DNA of 64,000 nt. It comes from Bin80 sp965116685. Its GTDB lineage: Bacteria; Bacteroidota; Rhodothermia; Rhodothermales; Bin80. A program made the translations under genes and the position numbers. The stretch's first letter is position 1, and every line of letters begins with the position of its first letter. The stretch is taken from positions 186,001 through 250,000 of the forward strand of contig OZ220707.1 in NCBI GenBank assembly GCA_965116685.1, written 5' to 3'. The notes beneath the pieces were generated by a model, which was not told the DNA's origin, did not search any database, and saw nothing but the letters and a program-made list of their open reading frames with translations. Positions 9,910 through 18,558 of this stretch are shown in pieces.

Positions 9910-10677
9910 GTGAGTTCCCGTCCCTACATCCTTCAAGAAACCAACTGGAAATCGGTCAAGGAGACCGACTTTCAGGTTGCCATACTCCCCTGGGGAGCTA
10001 CGGAAGCACATAATACCCACCTCCCCTACGGCACGGATAACATGCAACTGGACCGAATTGCAGCAGATGTCTGTGCGGTTGCGTGGGAGCAAGGTGCACG
10101 GGTCGTTGCATTGCCGACCGTTCCCTTCGGAGTCAATACCGGGCAACCAGATATAAAGCTGGACTTGAATATGATGCCCAGCACCCAGTTGGCATTGATG
10201 GGGGATATCGCCCGCGTTCTTGAACAACAAGAGGTCCCGAAACTCGTGATTTTGAATGGACATGGTGGGAATGATTTCCGCCAGATGATTCGTGAAGTAG
10301 GATTTCATCATCCCAAGCTTTTCATCTGTGAAATAAACTGGTTTAAGGCTCTTGATACAACACGCTACTTCAAGAATCCCGGCGATCATGCAGGAGAACT
10401 TGAAACAAGCCTCATACTTGAGATCGCTCCCGAACTTGTCCTTCCCCTTGATGAGGCAGGAGACGGGAGTGTGCGCTCATGGAAAATCCCTGAATTTCAT
10501 GAAGGATGGGCCTGGGCGGAGCGGCGCTGGAGTGAGGTGACAGACGATACAGGCGTTGGAGATCCCTGGGGAGCGTCAAGTGCTCAGGGAAAGCAGTTTC
10601 TTGATGCGCTGGCTCAAAAGCTAGGCACATTCCTCGTCAAATTAGCCTCGACCGATAATAGCGATCTTTATGAATAA
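9910..10677 (+). CDS. Creatininase-family amidohydrolase
   Basis: 255 aa, the usual size of this metal-dependent amidohydrolase family (creatinine amidohydrolase, mycofactocin protease MftE, FAPy deformylase and others). Visible metal/active-site signature: WGATEAHNTHLPYGTDNM (Glu and His ligands) near residues 30-48, VPFGVNTGQ, and the hallmark NGHGGNDFRQ near residue 115. GTG 9910 is the only start that keeps the N-terminal strand. No signal peptide, so cytosolic. The true substrate is not identifiable; in this phylum many of these genes sit beside sugar-oxidising proteins, as here. Confidence 0.82.
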   Translation: MSSRPYILQETNWKSVKETDFQVAILPWGATEAHNTHLPYGTDNMQLDRIAADVCAVAWEQGARVVALPTVPFGVNTGQPDIKLDLNMMPSTQLALMGDIARVLEQQEVPKLVILNGHGGNDFRQMIREVGFHHPKLFICEINWFKALDTTRYFKNPGDHAGELETSLILEIAPELVLPLDEAGDGSVRSWKIPEFHEGWAWAERRWSEVTDDTGVGDPWGASSAQGKQFLDALAQKLGTFLVKLASTDNSDLYE

Positions 10678-10719
10678 TATTCTAGTTGAACTGGGACCAT
10701 ATATAAGTTGCCTACACTC

Positions 10720-11511
10720 ATGATCCAAACCACACGCATATTGTGCTGCGCATTTATCTTCACAGTACCATTACTTGCTCATGCGCAAGGCTCGTCTGGT
10801 GCTTACCTGCTGGATATTGATGACTTGCTGATGCAAGCTCATGCAGCCAGTCAGAGAGCTGTAGACGCCACTGAAATTCAAGAGATCAAAGCCCAGGCCG
10901 AAGTAGTCACAGAGACAATCTGGGGCTCGCCTTCCGGCTTACTCACTCAAACCGGCGCCGCCGCAACCCATGGCTGGAAAACAAGGTGGCAAACCGATGG
11001 GACTGAATTTGATGAGGCACATTTCGAGCGTCATGGCTCCGATCCCCCGCTGATTGCAGATCCCAAAGAACTCGGGATGATGGGACGAGGACGTGCGGTC
11101 ATTAAACTGCTTTCCAATTCAGAAAATGAGGCGCATGTAGATCACGTCATGGCTTCCCTAAGCAATGTGATTGGATGGATGCGTCTCAGTGATGGCGTAA
11201 CCAAAGGAGAACGCCAGCCGCGTATTGACCTCACTCATGTCTGGGACGCCCCTTCCCGCTTCTGGAATACAAGTGCAGATACCGGTTGGCTTTTGGAAGC
11301 CTATGCTCAAGCACTCAATATCCTCAAGACAGACTACAAGGGCAACCTTGCCACGGCTCGTGCGCATGCAAGCGCAATGGCAAGCCTTTTAGAGAAATGC
11401 CGAACAGGTCAGGATGAAAATGGGGATGGAACCGTGGCGCCGGTCATGATGGAAGGCGGAATTGATACGGCAATTCAGCATGCAGGATATTTGGGGATCA
11501 TTGACAGATAG
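10720..11511 (+). CDS. Exported protein of unknown function
   Basis: I place the start at ATG 10720, giving MIQTTRILCCAFIFTVPLLA as a signal peptide with cleavage after AHAQG; a TTG at 10708 is also in frame. The mature region is helix-rich (ALNILKTDYKGNLATARAHA) and has no motif I recognise. It ends 5 nt before the large fusion protein, so they are likely co-translated and may form a complex in the periplasm. A DENGDGTVAP stretch near the end looks like a calcium-binding loop, but stands alone. Confidence 0.6.
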   Translation: MIQTTRILCCAFIFTVPLLAHAQGSSGAYLLDIDDLLMQAHAASQRAVDATEIQEIKAQAEVVTETIWGSPSGLLTQTGAAATHGWKTRWQTDGTEFDEAHFERHGSDPPLIADPKELGMMGRGRAVIKLLSNSENEAHVDHVMASLSNVIGWMRLSDGVTKGERQPRIDLTHVWDAPSRFWNTSADTGWLLEAYAQALNILKTDYKGNLATARAHASAMASLLEKCRTGQDENGDGTVAPVMMEGGIDTAIQHAGYLGIIDR

Positions 11512-11516
11512 AGATA

Positions 11517-14500
11517 ATGAAAAGCATAACTACCGGCAGTTTACGCACGACATGTATTGGGCTTCTGATTGCACTGGGAAATATTCTGCCTGCCCAGGCA
11601 CAATGGCAAACCCTCTTTGATGGCTCAACACTTGAAGGGTGGCATCAGGCAGGGCCAGGAGAGTTTACGCTGGAAGCGGATGGATCCATGGTCAGCAGAG
11701 GTGGGATGGGACTCTTTTATTACAAGAATGAGTCATTCCGTGATTTCGAATTAGAGTTCGAGTGGATGGCGAACAAGTACAATGCAAATAGTGGTGTGTT
11801 TGTGCGATTCCCCGAGACTGATGATCCATGGGTTGCAGTCGACGAAGGATATGAAATTCAGATTGATGACAGCCGGGATCCCGACCACAAAACCGGCAGC
11901 ATTTTTGCGATCAGTAAGGCATTTCGATCAAATGCGCGCCCTGCTGGAGAGTGGAATGACTTTCGTATTCGTGTCACTGGACAAAGATACGAGGTATGGC
12001 ATAACGGTGCGAAGGTCAACGATTTCGTAGGTAATCGGGGCCGGGAAGGTTTTGTTGGATTCCAGAATCATGACGACGGTTCCCATGTGGCTTTCAAAAA
12101 TGTACGGATCCGCCCCATCGGAGAAGGTAGTTATGACTCTCTTGCTGAAATGATGGCGACTTCAGAAACACATGAAGAGATCCGTGTACTCATGCTGACC
12201 GCAACGCAAGCCTTTCGGCATGGAGCCGCAATCGAGGCACAAAAAGAAGCCATGATAGCACTGAGCCAAACGACGGAGCTTCGTGTGGATACGACGGAGG
12301 ATGTCAATATGCTGAATCCAGAGATCCTTGCCGATTATGATGTTCTTTTTCTGGCGAATTCAACCCTGCGGCTACCCCGCCCTGAAGGAGCCCCCTCTCC
12401 AGAACCCGCAGAAGAGATGCCAGAAGGGACATTGGCGAATTATGATATCACGATGATGGTGCCGGATAACAGAATCGAGGGAAAGGTTGCCATCAGTGAA
12501 ACCTCTGACTCACTTACAGGGATGGTGAAATTCAACCTGTTTCCTGATCCGGCATCCTTGATGGATATCCGGCTGGATGCTGATTCTCTGGGATTTTTAT
12601 GGGATACCGGTGGAATGGGCATCGGACAGATGATGCTTGGATTTGAGGGGGATTCACTGCGCGGGATGATGATTCTGGGAGAAATGCAAATCCCGGTTGT
12701 TGGAACTGAAAGCGAGCCTCCATCAGTAAGCTACGCAGTCACGATCACAACTCCACAGGCACCGATGGATACCCGGCTGACCCTCGAAGGGAGCTCAAGC
12801 GTCTTTGCCTTTCCAGAAGGAGAGGTGCCGATCCACGACCTGGTACTTCATGAAGATTCGGTTCGATTCCATTTTAACATCCCCGAATTTGGCGATTTCC
12901 ATGCGGCAGGAATCATTGAAGGGGATGATATTCAGGGGACAATTACAGGCGGGTTTGGCGCAATGCCCTTTTCCGGCTCCAGCAGCCAGGAGGATGAGCC
13001 GGAATTTGAGGGAGAAACGCTGGATCCCAGTCATGTTGACGCAATCTTAGCATTCCTCGAGCAAGGTAAGGGAGTCGCCGTTGCACATGCAGGACTGGAT
13101 GCACTTTATCATTCCGAGGAGTATCGTGAGATGGTCGGCGGTGGACTTTTTGACAGCCACCCGTGGACACACAGCGTTCGTGTTTCCATAGAAAACTCGG
13201 ATACCCCGGCGACGCGTCATCTGGGCGATGACTTTTGGGTTCATGAAGAAATCTATGTGCTGGACGTCAACCCCCGCTGGAATTCCAAGGTTTTACTGTC
13301 GTTGGATACGGAGACCGTTGAACTGACCGAATCCGTGGCAGGCCCGGAACGTAATGACTATCCACTGAGCTGGATACGCACGCATAACAATGGACGCGTA
13401 TTTGTAACCGCACTGGGACATTTTGCGGACACATGGCGGACTCCAGCGTTCCTGGAACACGTGGTACAGGGTTTGCGCATGGCTGCAGGCCGTACGGAAA
13501 CAGATTTTTCCGGGCATCGAATCAAAGAAGTAATTGCAGATAATGTCTGGCCTGATGATATCGCTGTGGATGAACAAGGAGATGTCTGGATTGCTGAACT
13601 GCGTGGAAAGATTTATCATTACGATGCGGAAACGGACGAAGTAACACAGATTGCACACTTACCGACCACGGACCCGAGGAACGTAGAGCATGGCTTGCTT
13701 GGAATTGAAGTAGATCCTGAGTTTTATGAAGGCTCTCCATATATCTATCTCTACTACACCGAACTACATACTTTCACTAATACTCTTTCACGGTTTACCT
13801 ACGCGAATGGAGTCCTTGATCTTGGGTCAGAACATGTCCTTGTGCGGGTTCCTACCGAACCTCAGTGTTGTCACCAGGCCGGCGATATTGAATGGGGGCC
13901 CGATTCGACGCTCTATCTCTCAACGGGGGATACAGGCATGTCGGAAGTACGCCCAGGATGGGAGATGTCCGAAGAACAATTGTCCGCATTCATGAGCACG
14001 CATGCACTCAAGGACTACCATTGGGCACGCTTGGTTGATTCCGAACGTTCTGCACAAAATTTACAGGATTTGCGAGGAAAGATTCTTCGAATCAATCGAG
14101 ATGGTACCATTCCGCACGACAATCCGTTTTTCAGTGAGCCGGGCGTACGATGGGAAATCTATGCCTATGGTCTTCGCAATCCATACCGATTTAAAGTAGA
14201 TCCTGAGACCAGTGCGCTGTATATCGGTGTCGTGGGGCCGGATGCGTCCTTTGATTATGACGAGTACAATATTTCTGTAAGCGGTGGGGAGAATTTCGGA
14301 TGGCCCCGCACCCTCGGGAGCTTGTTTTATAATGAATGGACACCGGAGATCATACCGGACTATGTCCCGCCATTTTGGGAATACGATTATGAACACGGAG
14401 GCCGATCGGCGACCATTGGACCGATTTATCGCTCGGATGGTCAGTATGCATTTGGGCCGGCGCTGAACAATCAGATTTTTGTGTTTGACTGGGCAAGACG

Positions 14501-14789
14501 CTGGATCAAGTATGGGGAGCTCGTAGATGGGACATTTGAGAGTGACCAGGAAGAAGATGTACGCCAGAGCGTTCCAGATATCCAAATCCCAGCAAAGCGG
14601 TTGGTCAATATCAGGATGTTTGACACGCTGAGGGATACGGCTCCGATTTCCATGGAGATTGGACCGGATGGGAGCATTTATGTGGCTGAATTTGATGGTT
14701 TCTGGGACCCGGGATCAAATTCCAAAGTGACGAGGTACCGTTGGATCCAAAATACCCCTGCATCACAGGAGGATTCACCAGAGAACTGA
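11517..14789 (+). CDS. Exported DUF1080 - ThuA - PQQ-type sugar dehydrogenase fusion
   Basis: 1,090 aa with a signal peptide (cleavage near ILPAQAQ). Three modules in order. Residues about 30-200: DUF1080/3-keto-glycoside hydrolase (LFDGSTLEGWHQAG, NSGVFVRFP, GEWNDFRIRVTG). Residues about 220-660: ThuA-like, starting IRVLMLTATQAFRHGAA and resuming at VDAILAFLEQGKGVAVAHAG, but split by an insert of roughly 190 residues (about 305-495). Residues about 665-1080: six-bladed glucose/sorbosone dehydrogenase propeller (NVWPDDIAVDEQGDVWIAEL, HGLLGIEVDPEF, LRGKILRINRDGTIP, YAYGLRNPYRF, SGGENFGWP). The set suggests oxidation and cleavage of keto-sugars at the cell surface, with the neighbouring cytochrome c as electron acceptor; this role is inference. 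Confidence 0.85.
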   Translation: MKSITTGSLRTTCIGLLIALGNILPAQAQWQTLFDGSTLEGWHQAGPGEFTLEADGSMVSRGGMGLFYYKNESFRDFELEFEWMANKYNANSGVFVRFPETDDPWVAVDEGYEIQIDDSRDPDHKTGSIFAISKAFRSNARPAGEWNDFRIRVTGQRYEVWHNGAKVNDFVGNRGREGFVGFQNHDDGSHVAFKNVRIRPIGEGSYDSLAEMMATSETHEEIRVLMLTATQAFRHGAAIEAQKEAMIALSQTTELRVDTTEDVNMLNPEILADYDVLFLANSTLRLPRPEGAPSPEPAEEMPEGTLANYDITMMVPDNRIEGKVAISETSDSLTGMVKFNLFPDPASLMDIRLDADSLGFLWDTGGMGIGQMMLGFEGDSLRGMMILGEMQIPVVGTESEPPSVSYAVTITTPQAPMDTRLTLEGSSSVFAFPEGEVPIHDLVLHEDSVRFHFNIPEFGDFHAAGIIEGDDIQGTITGGFGAMPFSGSSSQEDEPEFEGETLDPSHVDAILAFLEQGKGVAVAHAGLDALYHSEEYREMVGGGLFDSHPWTHSVRVSIENSDTPATRHLGDDFWVHEEIYVLDVNPRWNSKVLLSLDTETVELTESVAGPERNDYPLSWIRTHNNGRVFVTALGHFADTWRTPAFLEHVVQGLRMAAGRTETDFSGHRIKEVIADNVWPDDIAVDEQGDVWIAELRGKIYHYDAETDEVTQIAHLPTTDPRNVEHGLLGIEVDPEFYEGSPYIYLYYTELHTFTNTLSRFTYANGVLDLGSEHVLVRVPTEPQCCHQAGDIEWGPDSTLYLSTGDTGMSEVRPGWEMSEEQLSAFMSTHALKDYHWARLVDSERSAQNLQDLRGKILRINRDGTIPHDNPFFSEPGVRWEIYAYGLRNPYRFKVDPETSALYIGVVGPDASFDYDEYNISVSGGENFGWPRTLGSLFYNEWTPEIIPDYVPPFWEYDYEHGGRSATIGPIYRSDGQYAFGPALNNQIFVFDWARRWIKYGELVDGTFESDQEEDVRQSVPDIQIPAKRLVNIRMFDTLRDTAPISMEIGPDGSIYVAEFDGFWDPGSNSKVTRYRWIQNTPASQEDSPEN

Positions 14790-15092
14790 ATCGGACTTGG
14801 GAGCGCCAGGCTAACTGGCAAAATGTACTTAATCGTATGTGTGTACCCAATACGCGGCAATAATCCCAAAGTGTTGCAGTAAATTACGATAAGTTCAGCG
14901 AACTTTTTCAATGCTTTGGATATGCAAATATATAATTTCCATATTTTGTCTGGCTGCGGACCAATATCTATACATATGATCGCTCTGAAGCTCAAATTAC
15001 CGGTAGGCGAGAGTACTAGGATGTCAACTATACATCATGGCCGTAGTTAACAAATAACTCATTTGGAACCCTGAAACCAAAGACTGTACGCA
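14790..15092. other. Intergenic, no gene seen
   Basis: About 300 AT-rich bases between the fusion gene and the cytochrome gene. A short hairpin GCCAG/CTGGC lies near 14804-14820. A CAAATATA near 14925 would be a minus-strand -7 element but has no gene to serve. Nothing else seen. Confidence 0.4.
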
Positions 15093-15626
15093 ATGGCTCT
15101 CCGACTTGTCTCTGTCTATTGCATGTTTAGTGTACTTACAGTTACGCTTTCACTGATGGTGCCTCGTAGCACGATAGCCCAGTCTGCTTCAGCAGACGGA
15201 GAGGCGCTTTATCTAACGCGGTGTAGCTCCTGTCATCAGGCGGATGGTGGAGGGATCACCGGAGTATTTCCCCCACTGAATGAAGTGGATTGGGTGACCG
15301 GCGATAAGGGTCGACTCATACGAATTATCCTGGATGGTGTCATGGGGGAAATAGAGATTGGGAATACGGTCTACAGTGGAGCAATGCCGCCATGGAAAAC
15401 ATTTTTGAACGACCAGGAAATGGCTGCGCTACTCACCTACATTCGGACTGCCTGGGACAATGAGGCCTCTGCAGTCACGGACAATGAGGTCATGCTCATA
15501 CGAAAGGCTACGAGCGAGAGAACCCAGGCATGGACTGCCGAAGAATTGGCCGATGCAGCCAACCAAGGCATCCCTGGCTCCTTCGGCTTTTTCCTCTCTC
15601 CAAGTGACACAACAGGATCAAACTAA
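15093..15626 (+). CDS. Exported c-type cytochrome
   Basis: 177 aa with a signal peptide ending near TIAQSA. One haem-binding motif CSSCH at residues 44-48, a family phrase GGGITGVFPPL after it, and a likely axial methionine at Met98 in SGAMPPWKTFL; then FLNDQEMAALLTYIRTAW, the typical C-terminal helix of class I cytochromes. It is a periplasmic electron carrier, and its position next to two quinoprotein-type dehydrogenases suggests it takes electrons from PQQ enzymes. The last ~45 residues extend beyond the domain and are low in motif content. Confidence 0.88.
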   Translation: MALRLVSVYCMFSVLTVTLSLMVPRSTIAQSASADGEALYLTRCSSCHQADGGGITGVFPPLNEVDWVTGDKGRLIRIILDGVMGEIEIGNTVYSGAMPPWKTFLNDQEMAALLTYIRTAWDNEASAVTDNEVMLIRKATSERTQAWTAEELADAANQGIPGSFGFFLSPSDTTGSN

Positions 15627-15642
15627 ATCAACTCCTACTCCA

Positions 15643-16638
15643 ATGCGCTACCTATCTTGGACACTACTACTTCTAACGATATGCCTCGTCTCAAATGCCT
15701 CAAGCCAGGAACTGATCGGGTCAGTTGAAATGCTGGATGAAGCATTGACCGATTTAATATCCCCGGATGCGCAGTTAGAGGTTCTGGCCGAGGGGTTTGC
15801 TTGGTCGGAGGGACCGGTTTGGGTCAGCGATGGGGAATTTCTGCTGTTTTCTGATGTTTGGACGAATCAAATTTATCAGTGGAAAGAAAACGATGAGGCA
15901 CGAATTTTTTTGGAGCCTTCAGGCTATACGGGACCACCCATGGAGGGACGTGTCGGTGGATCTAATGGACTTACACTAGATTCCGAAGGGCGTCTGGTTA
16001 TGGTTCAGCACAGTGACCGTCGTATTGCAAGACTGAATGGATCTTTGTCAGATCCTCAGCCCGTATATGATACGATTACTGACCAGTACGACGGCAAGAG
16101 ATACAACAGCCCGAATGATTTGGTTTATCACTCCAGTGGAACATTGTATTTCACGGATCCGCCTTATGGACAAGACCAGGAACTTGATTTTCAAGGCGTG
16201 TACAGTGTCACTCCAGACGGCACTCTTACATTGCTGGAATCAGGGATGAGTCGGCCAAATGGACTAGCTTTCTCGCCAGATGAGAGCATCCTTTATGTCG
16301 CAAATTCGGACCCGGAGCACCCTGTCCTGATGGCTTACTATGTTTTACCCGATGGTGGATTAGACAGCGGGCGTGTATTTTTCGACAGTACCCATCTCAT
16401 CGAAGAAGGGTTGCAAGGATTACATGATGGCTTAAAGGTGGACTTGAGCGGCAATATATTTACAACCGGCCCTGGAGGGGTATTGGTGATTAGCCCTGAA
16501 GGGGTCCATCTAGGCACAATCAACACAATGCAGCGAACGGCTAATTGTGCCTTTGGGAACGATGGGAGCATTCTGTATATTACCGCAGGAAGTTCTCTTT
16601 TGCGAATTCCATTGCGAACGAAAGGAAATATTCTATAA
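15643..16638 (+). CDS. Exported SMP-30/gluconolactonase (copy 1)
   Basis: 331 aa from ATG 15643; a longer in-frame opening upstream overlaps the cytochrome and is rejected because 15643 gives a proper signal peptide (MRYLSWTLLLLTICLVSNAS). Six-bladed lactonase fold with the metal ligands expected for this family: Glu in AWSEGPVWV, Asn in NSPNDLVYHSSG, Asp in LHDGLKVDLSGN; also FTDPPYG and RPNGLAFSPDE. It would open sugar lactones made by the adjacent dehydrogenases. Starts 16 nt after the cytochrome stop. Closely similar to the gene at 18559. Confidence 0.9.
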   Translation: MRYLSWTLLLLTICLVSNASSQELIGSVEMLDEALTDLISPDAQLEVLAEGFAWSEGPVWVSDGEFLLFSDVWTNQIYQWKENDEARIFLEPSGYTGPPMEGRVGGSNGLTLDSEGRLVMVQHSDRRIARLNGSLSDPQPVYDTITDQYDGKRYNSPNDLVYHSSGTLYFTDPPYGQDQELDFQGVYSVTPDGTLTLLESGMSRPNGLAFSPDESILYVANSDPEHPVLMAYYVLPDGGLDSGRVFFDSTHLIEEGLQGLHDGLKVDLSGNIFTTGPGGVLVISPEGVHLGTINTMQRTANCAFGNDGSILYITAGSSLLRIPLRTKGNIL

Positions 16639-16818
16639 TCCGTCCGACAGGATCTGATACTTGGAGATACGGACATCCCAGTTTATGGTGTGGAACAAGG
16701 TTTTGCCCTGCCCACTTAAGAAAATGTCATTGTCTATGCCTCGGAAACATCTCTCTCATTGAATAAACCCTACCAGTCCCACACCATTTTTCATGACTGC
16801 ACGTAGCCTTATCGTACT

Positions 16819-16920
16819 GGCAAGGGCGTGGAGCAAGACCAAGAGGAGGAGGCCGAGTGGTGGCCCAACAGGGAAACGGCGGCGCGCAGAACATGCTGGG
16901 CAACAAAAACCCCTCATAGA
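16819..16920 (+). pseudogene. 3' remnant of a second Sel1-repeat gene
   Basis: This stretch matches the 3' end of the intact Sel1 gene at about 18040-18147: it holds a GKGVEQD...EAEWW-like piece followed, after a frameshift, by the same terminal codons QNMLGNKNP and stop. The two parts sit in different frames (59 nt apart from one GTG to the CAG), so it is not translated as one. The homology continues some 40 nt past the stop into both flanks, so this is a tandem duplication whose first copy was almost wholly deleted. Confidence 0.75.
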
Positions 16921-16978
16921 TTCTAGCCCATTCGGTTTCCGGGCGGGCGCAAACCAACCCCATAAACCCATACAGAAA

Positions 16979-18145
16979 ATGAAGCCAAGAACGATCATTA
17001 TGCTCGCCAAGCACGGAAATGCTGAGGCGCAATACGCACTGGGCCTATCCTACTACATCGGCGAGGGCGTACCGCAGAGTGACAGGCAGGCAGTGAAGTG
17101 GTACCGGAAAGCGGCCGAACAGGGATACGCCGACGCGCAATTCAGCCTCGCGATAGCCTACGACACCGGTTGGGGAAGCGTGGAGCAAGACCACGGAAAG
17201 GCCTTCGAGTGGTATCGGAAAGCAGCCGAACAGGGGCACGCCAAGGCGCAATACAACCTCGGCATAGCCTACAACATCGGCCAGGGCGTGGAGCAAGACC
17301 ACGGGCAGGCCGCGAAGTGGTACCGGAAAGCGGCGGAGCAGGGAGACGCCAGGGCGCAATACGCACTCGGCGTAGCCTACGACACCGGCGAGGGCGTACC
17401 GCAGAATTACAGGCAGGCAGTGAAGTGGTACCGGAAAGCGGCCGCGCAAGGATACGCCAGGGCGCAATACGCACTCGGCCTAGCCTACGACGCCGGCGAG
17501 GGCGTGGAGCAAGACCACGGGCAGGCCGCGAAGTGGTACCGGAAAGCGGCCGAACAGGGATACGCCGCCGCGCAATACAACCTCGGCAACGCCTACGATA
17601 ACGGCGAGGGCGTACCGCAGAATTACAGGCAGGCAGTGAAGTGGTGGAGGAAAGCGGCCGAACAGGGATACGCCGCCGCGCAATACAACCTCGGCAACGC
17701 CTACGATAACGGCGAGGGCGTACCGCAGAATTGCAGACAGGCCGTCCATTGGTGGAGGGACGCGGCGGAGCAGGGGCACGCCAAGGCGCAATTCAATCTC
17801 GCCAACGCCTACGACGCCGGTGAGGGTGTGGAGCAAGACCGCGGAAAGGCCGTCGAGTGGTGGATGAAAGCGACGGAGCAGGGACTCGCCGAGGCGCAAT
17901 TCAACCTCGGCAACGCCTACGATAACGGCAGGGGCGTGGAGCAAGACTATGGGAAGGCCGTCGAGTGGTGGACGAAAGCGGCGGAACAGGGACTCGCCGA
18001 CGCGCAATTCAACCTCGCCATAGCCTACGACACCGGCGAGGGCGTAGAGCAAGATCGCGAAAAGGCCGTCGAGTGGTGGGCGAAAGCGACGGAGCAGGAA
18101 CTCGCCAAGATGCAGAACATGCTGGGCAACAAAAACCCCACATAG
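16979..18145 (+). CDS. Sel1-like (SLR) repeat protein, ten repeats
   Basis: I prefer ATG 16979; ATG 17000 would also keep all repeats, while the frame upstream runs through the pseudogene remnant. The protein is ten consecutive 36-aa Sel1 repeats (AQYNLGNAYDNGEGVPQN... KWYRKAAEQG) and a 15-residue tail. Such solenoids mediate protein-protein contact; no signal peptide is seen with either start. Two loop types, GVEQD and GVPQN, alternate. The gene is much richer in G and C than the SMP-30 genes on both sides, which suggests transfer or recent repeat expansion. Confidence 0.88.
   Translation: MKPRTIIMLAKHGNAEAQYALGLSYYIGEGVPQSDRQAVKWYRKAAEQGYADAQFSLAIAYDTGWGSVEQDHGKAFEWYRKAAEQGHAKAQYNLGIAYNIGQGVEQDHGQAAKWYRKAAEQGDARAQYALGVAYDTGEGVPQNYRQAVKWYRKAAAQGYARAQYALGLAYDAGEGVEQDHGQAAKWYRKAAEQGYAAAQYNLGNAYDNGEGVPQNYRQAVKWWRKAAEQGYAAAQYNLGNAYDNGEGVPQNCRQAVHWWRDAAEQGHAKAQFNLANAYDAGEGVEQDRGKAVEWWMKATEQGLAEAQFNLGNAYDNGRGVEQDYGKAVEWWTKAAEQGLADAQFNLAIAYDTGEGVEQDREKAVEWWAKATEQELAKMQNMLGNKNPT
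17009..18097 (+). repeat. Ten 108-bp tandem coding repeats
   Basis: The Sel1 units are conserved at DNA level with a 108-bp period. Units 6 and 7 (from about 17548 and 17656) are almost identical over some 80 bases, which points to recent unit duplication or gene conversion. Confidence 0.85.
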
Positions 18146-18201
18146 ATTTCAGCCCATCGGATTTCCCGGCCAACACCAAACGCCCAAGGGGCAAGTAAGA
18201 G

Positions 18202-18447
18202 ATGAGCACGAAAGACCACGCAGAAACCAGGCCCCGGCCCAACGGATCGTCACCATTTGCCGCGGCTACAGGGCGACCCGGGCAAGACTGGGGCGACCTC
18301 CTGTGGGAGAGCACCGCCGTGGTCGCGGACCAGCTCCAGGACGGACCGGTGGACTCCGAAACCGTGCGGGGGATCGTGAGCAACAGCCGATCACAGGACA
18401 TTTACCGGCAGGGGCCGGAAATCTTTGAGTTCCCCGGGGGGCAATAA
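18202..18447 (+). CDS. Small hypothetical protein
   Basis: 81 codons, GC-rich like the Sel1 gene 57 nt upstream and unlike the surrounding genes. The sequence has a plausible soluble composition (QDWGDLLWESTAVVADQLQD) but no known motif. Overlapping open frames on the other strand make it uncertain. It could belong to the same transferred segment as the Sel1 gene. Confidence 0.35.
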   Translation: MSTKDHAETRPRPNGSSPFAAATGRPGQDWGDLLWESTAVVADQLQDGPVDSETVRGIVSNSRSQDIYRQGPEIFEFPGGQ

Positions 18448-18558
18448 TAGGTTTGAGGACGATGACGTATTTTAGACAGCGATAGCTCACAAGAAATGTG
18501 TGCGTATCGACACGAGTGTTCAATGATTTCCAAATAAAACAGGCTTGAGGTACTCCGA

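Noticed and set aside
14925..14932. Minus-strand TATATTTG as a promoter
   Set aside because: No minus-strand gene follows; it would read into the 3' end of the fusion gene.
17045..18052. Long open frames opposite and across the Sel1 gene
   Set aside because: Made by GC-rich repeats in all frames; only the plus frame gives the Sel1 pattern.
17009..18097. Regular 108-bp repeats as a CRISPR array
   Set aside because: The units are contiguous with no spacers and encode Sel1 repeats in frame.
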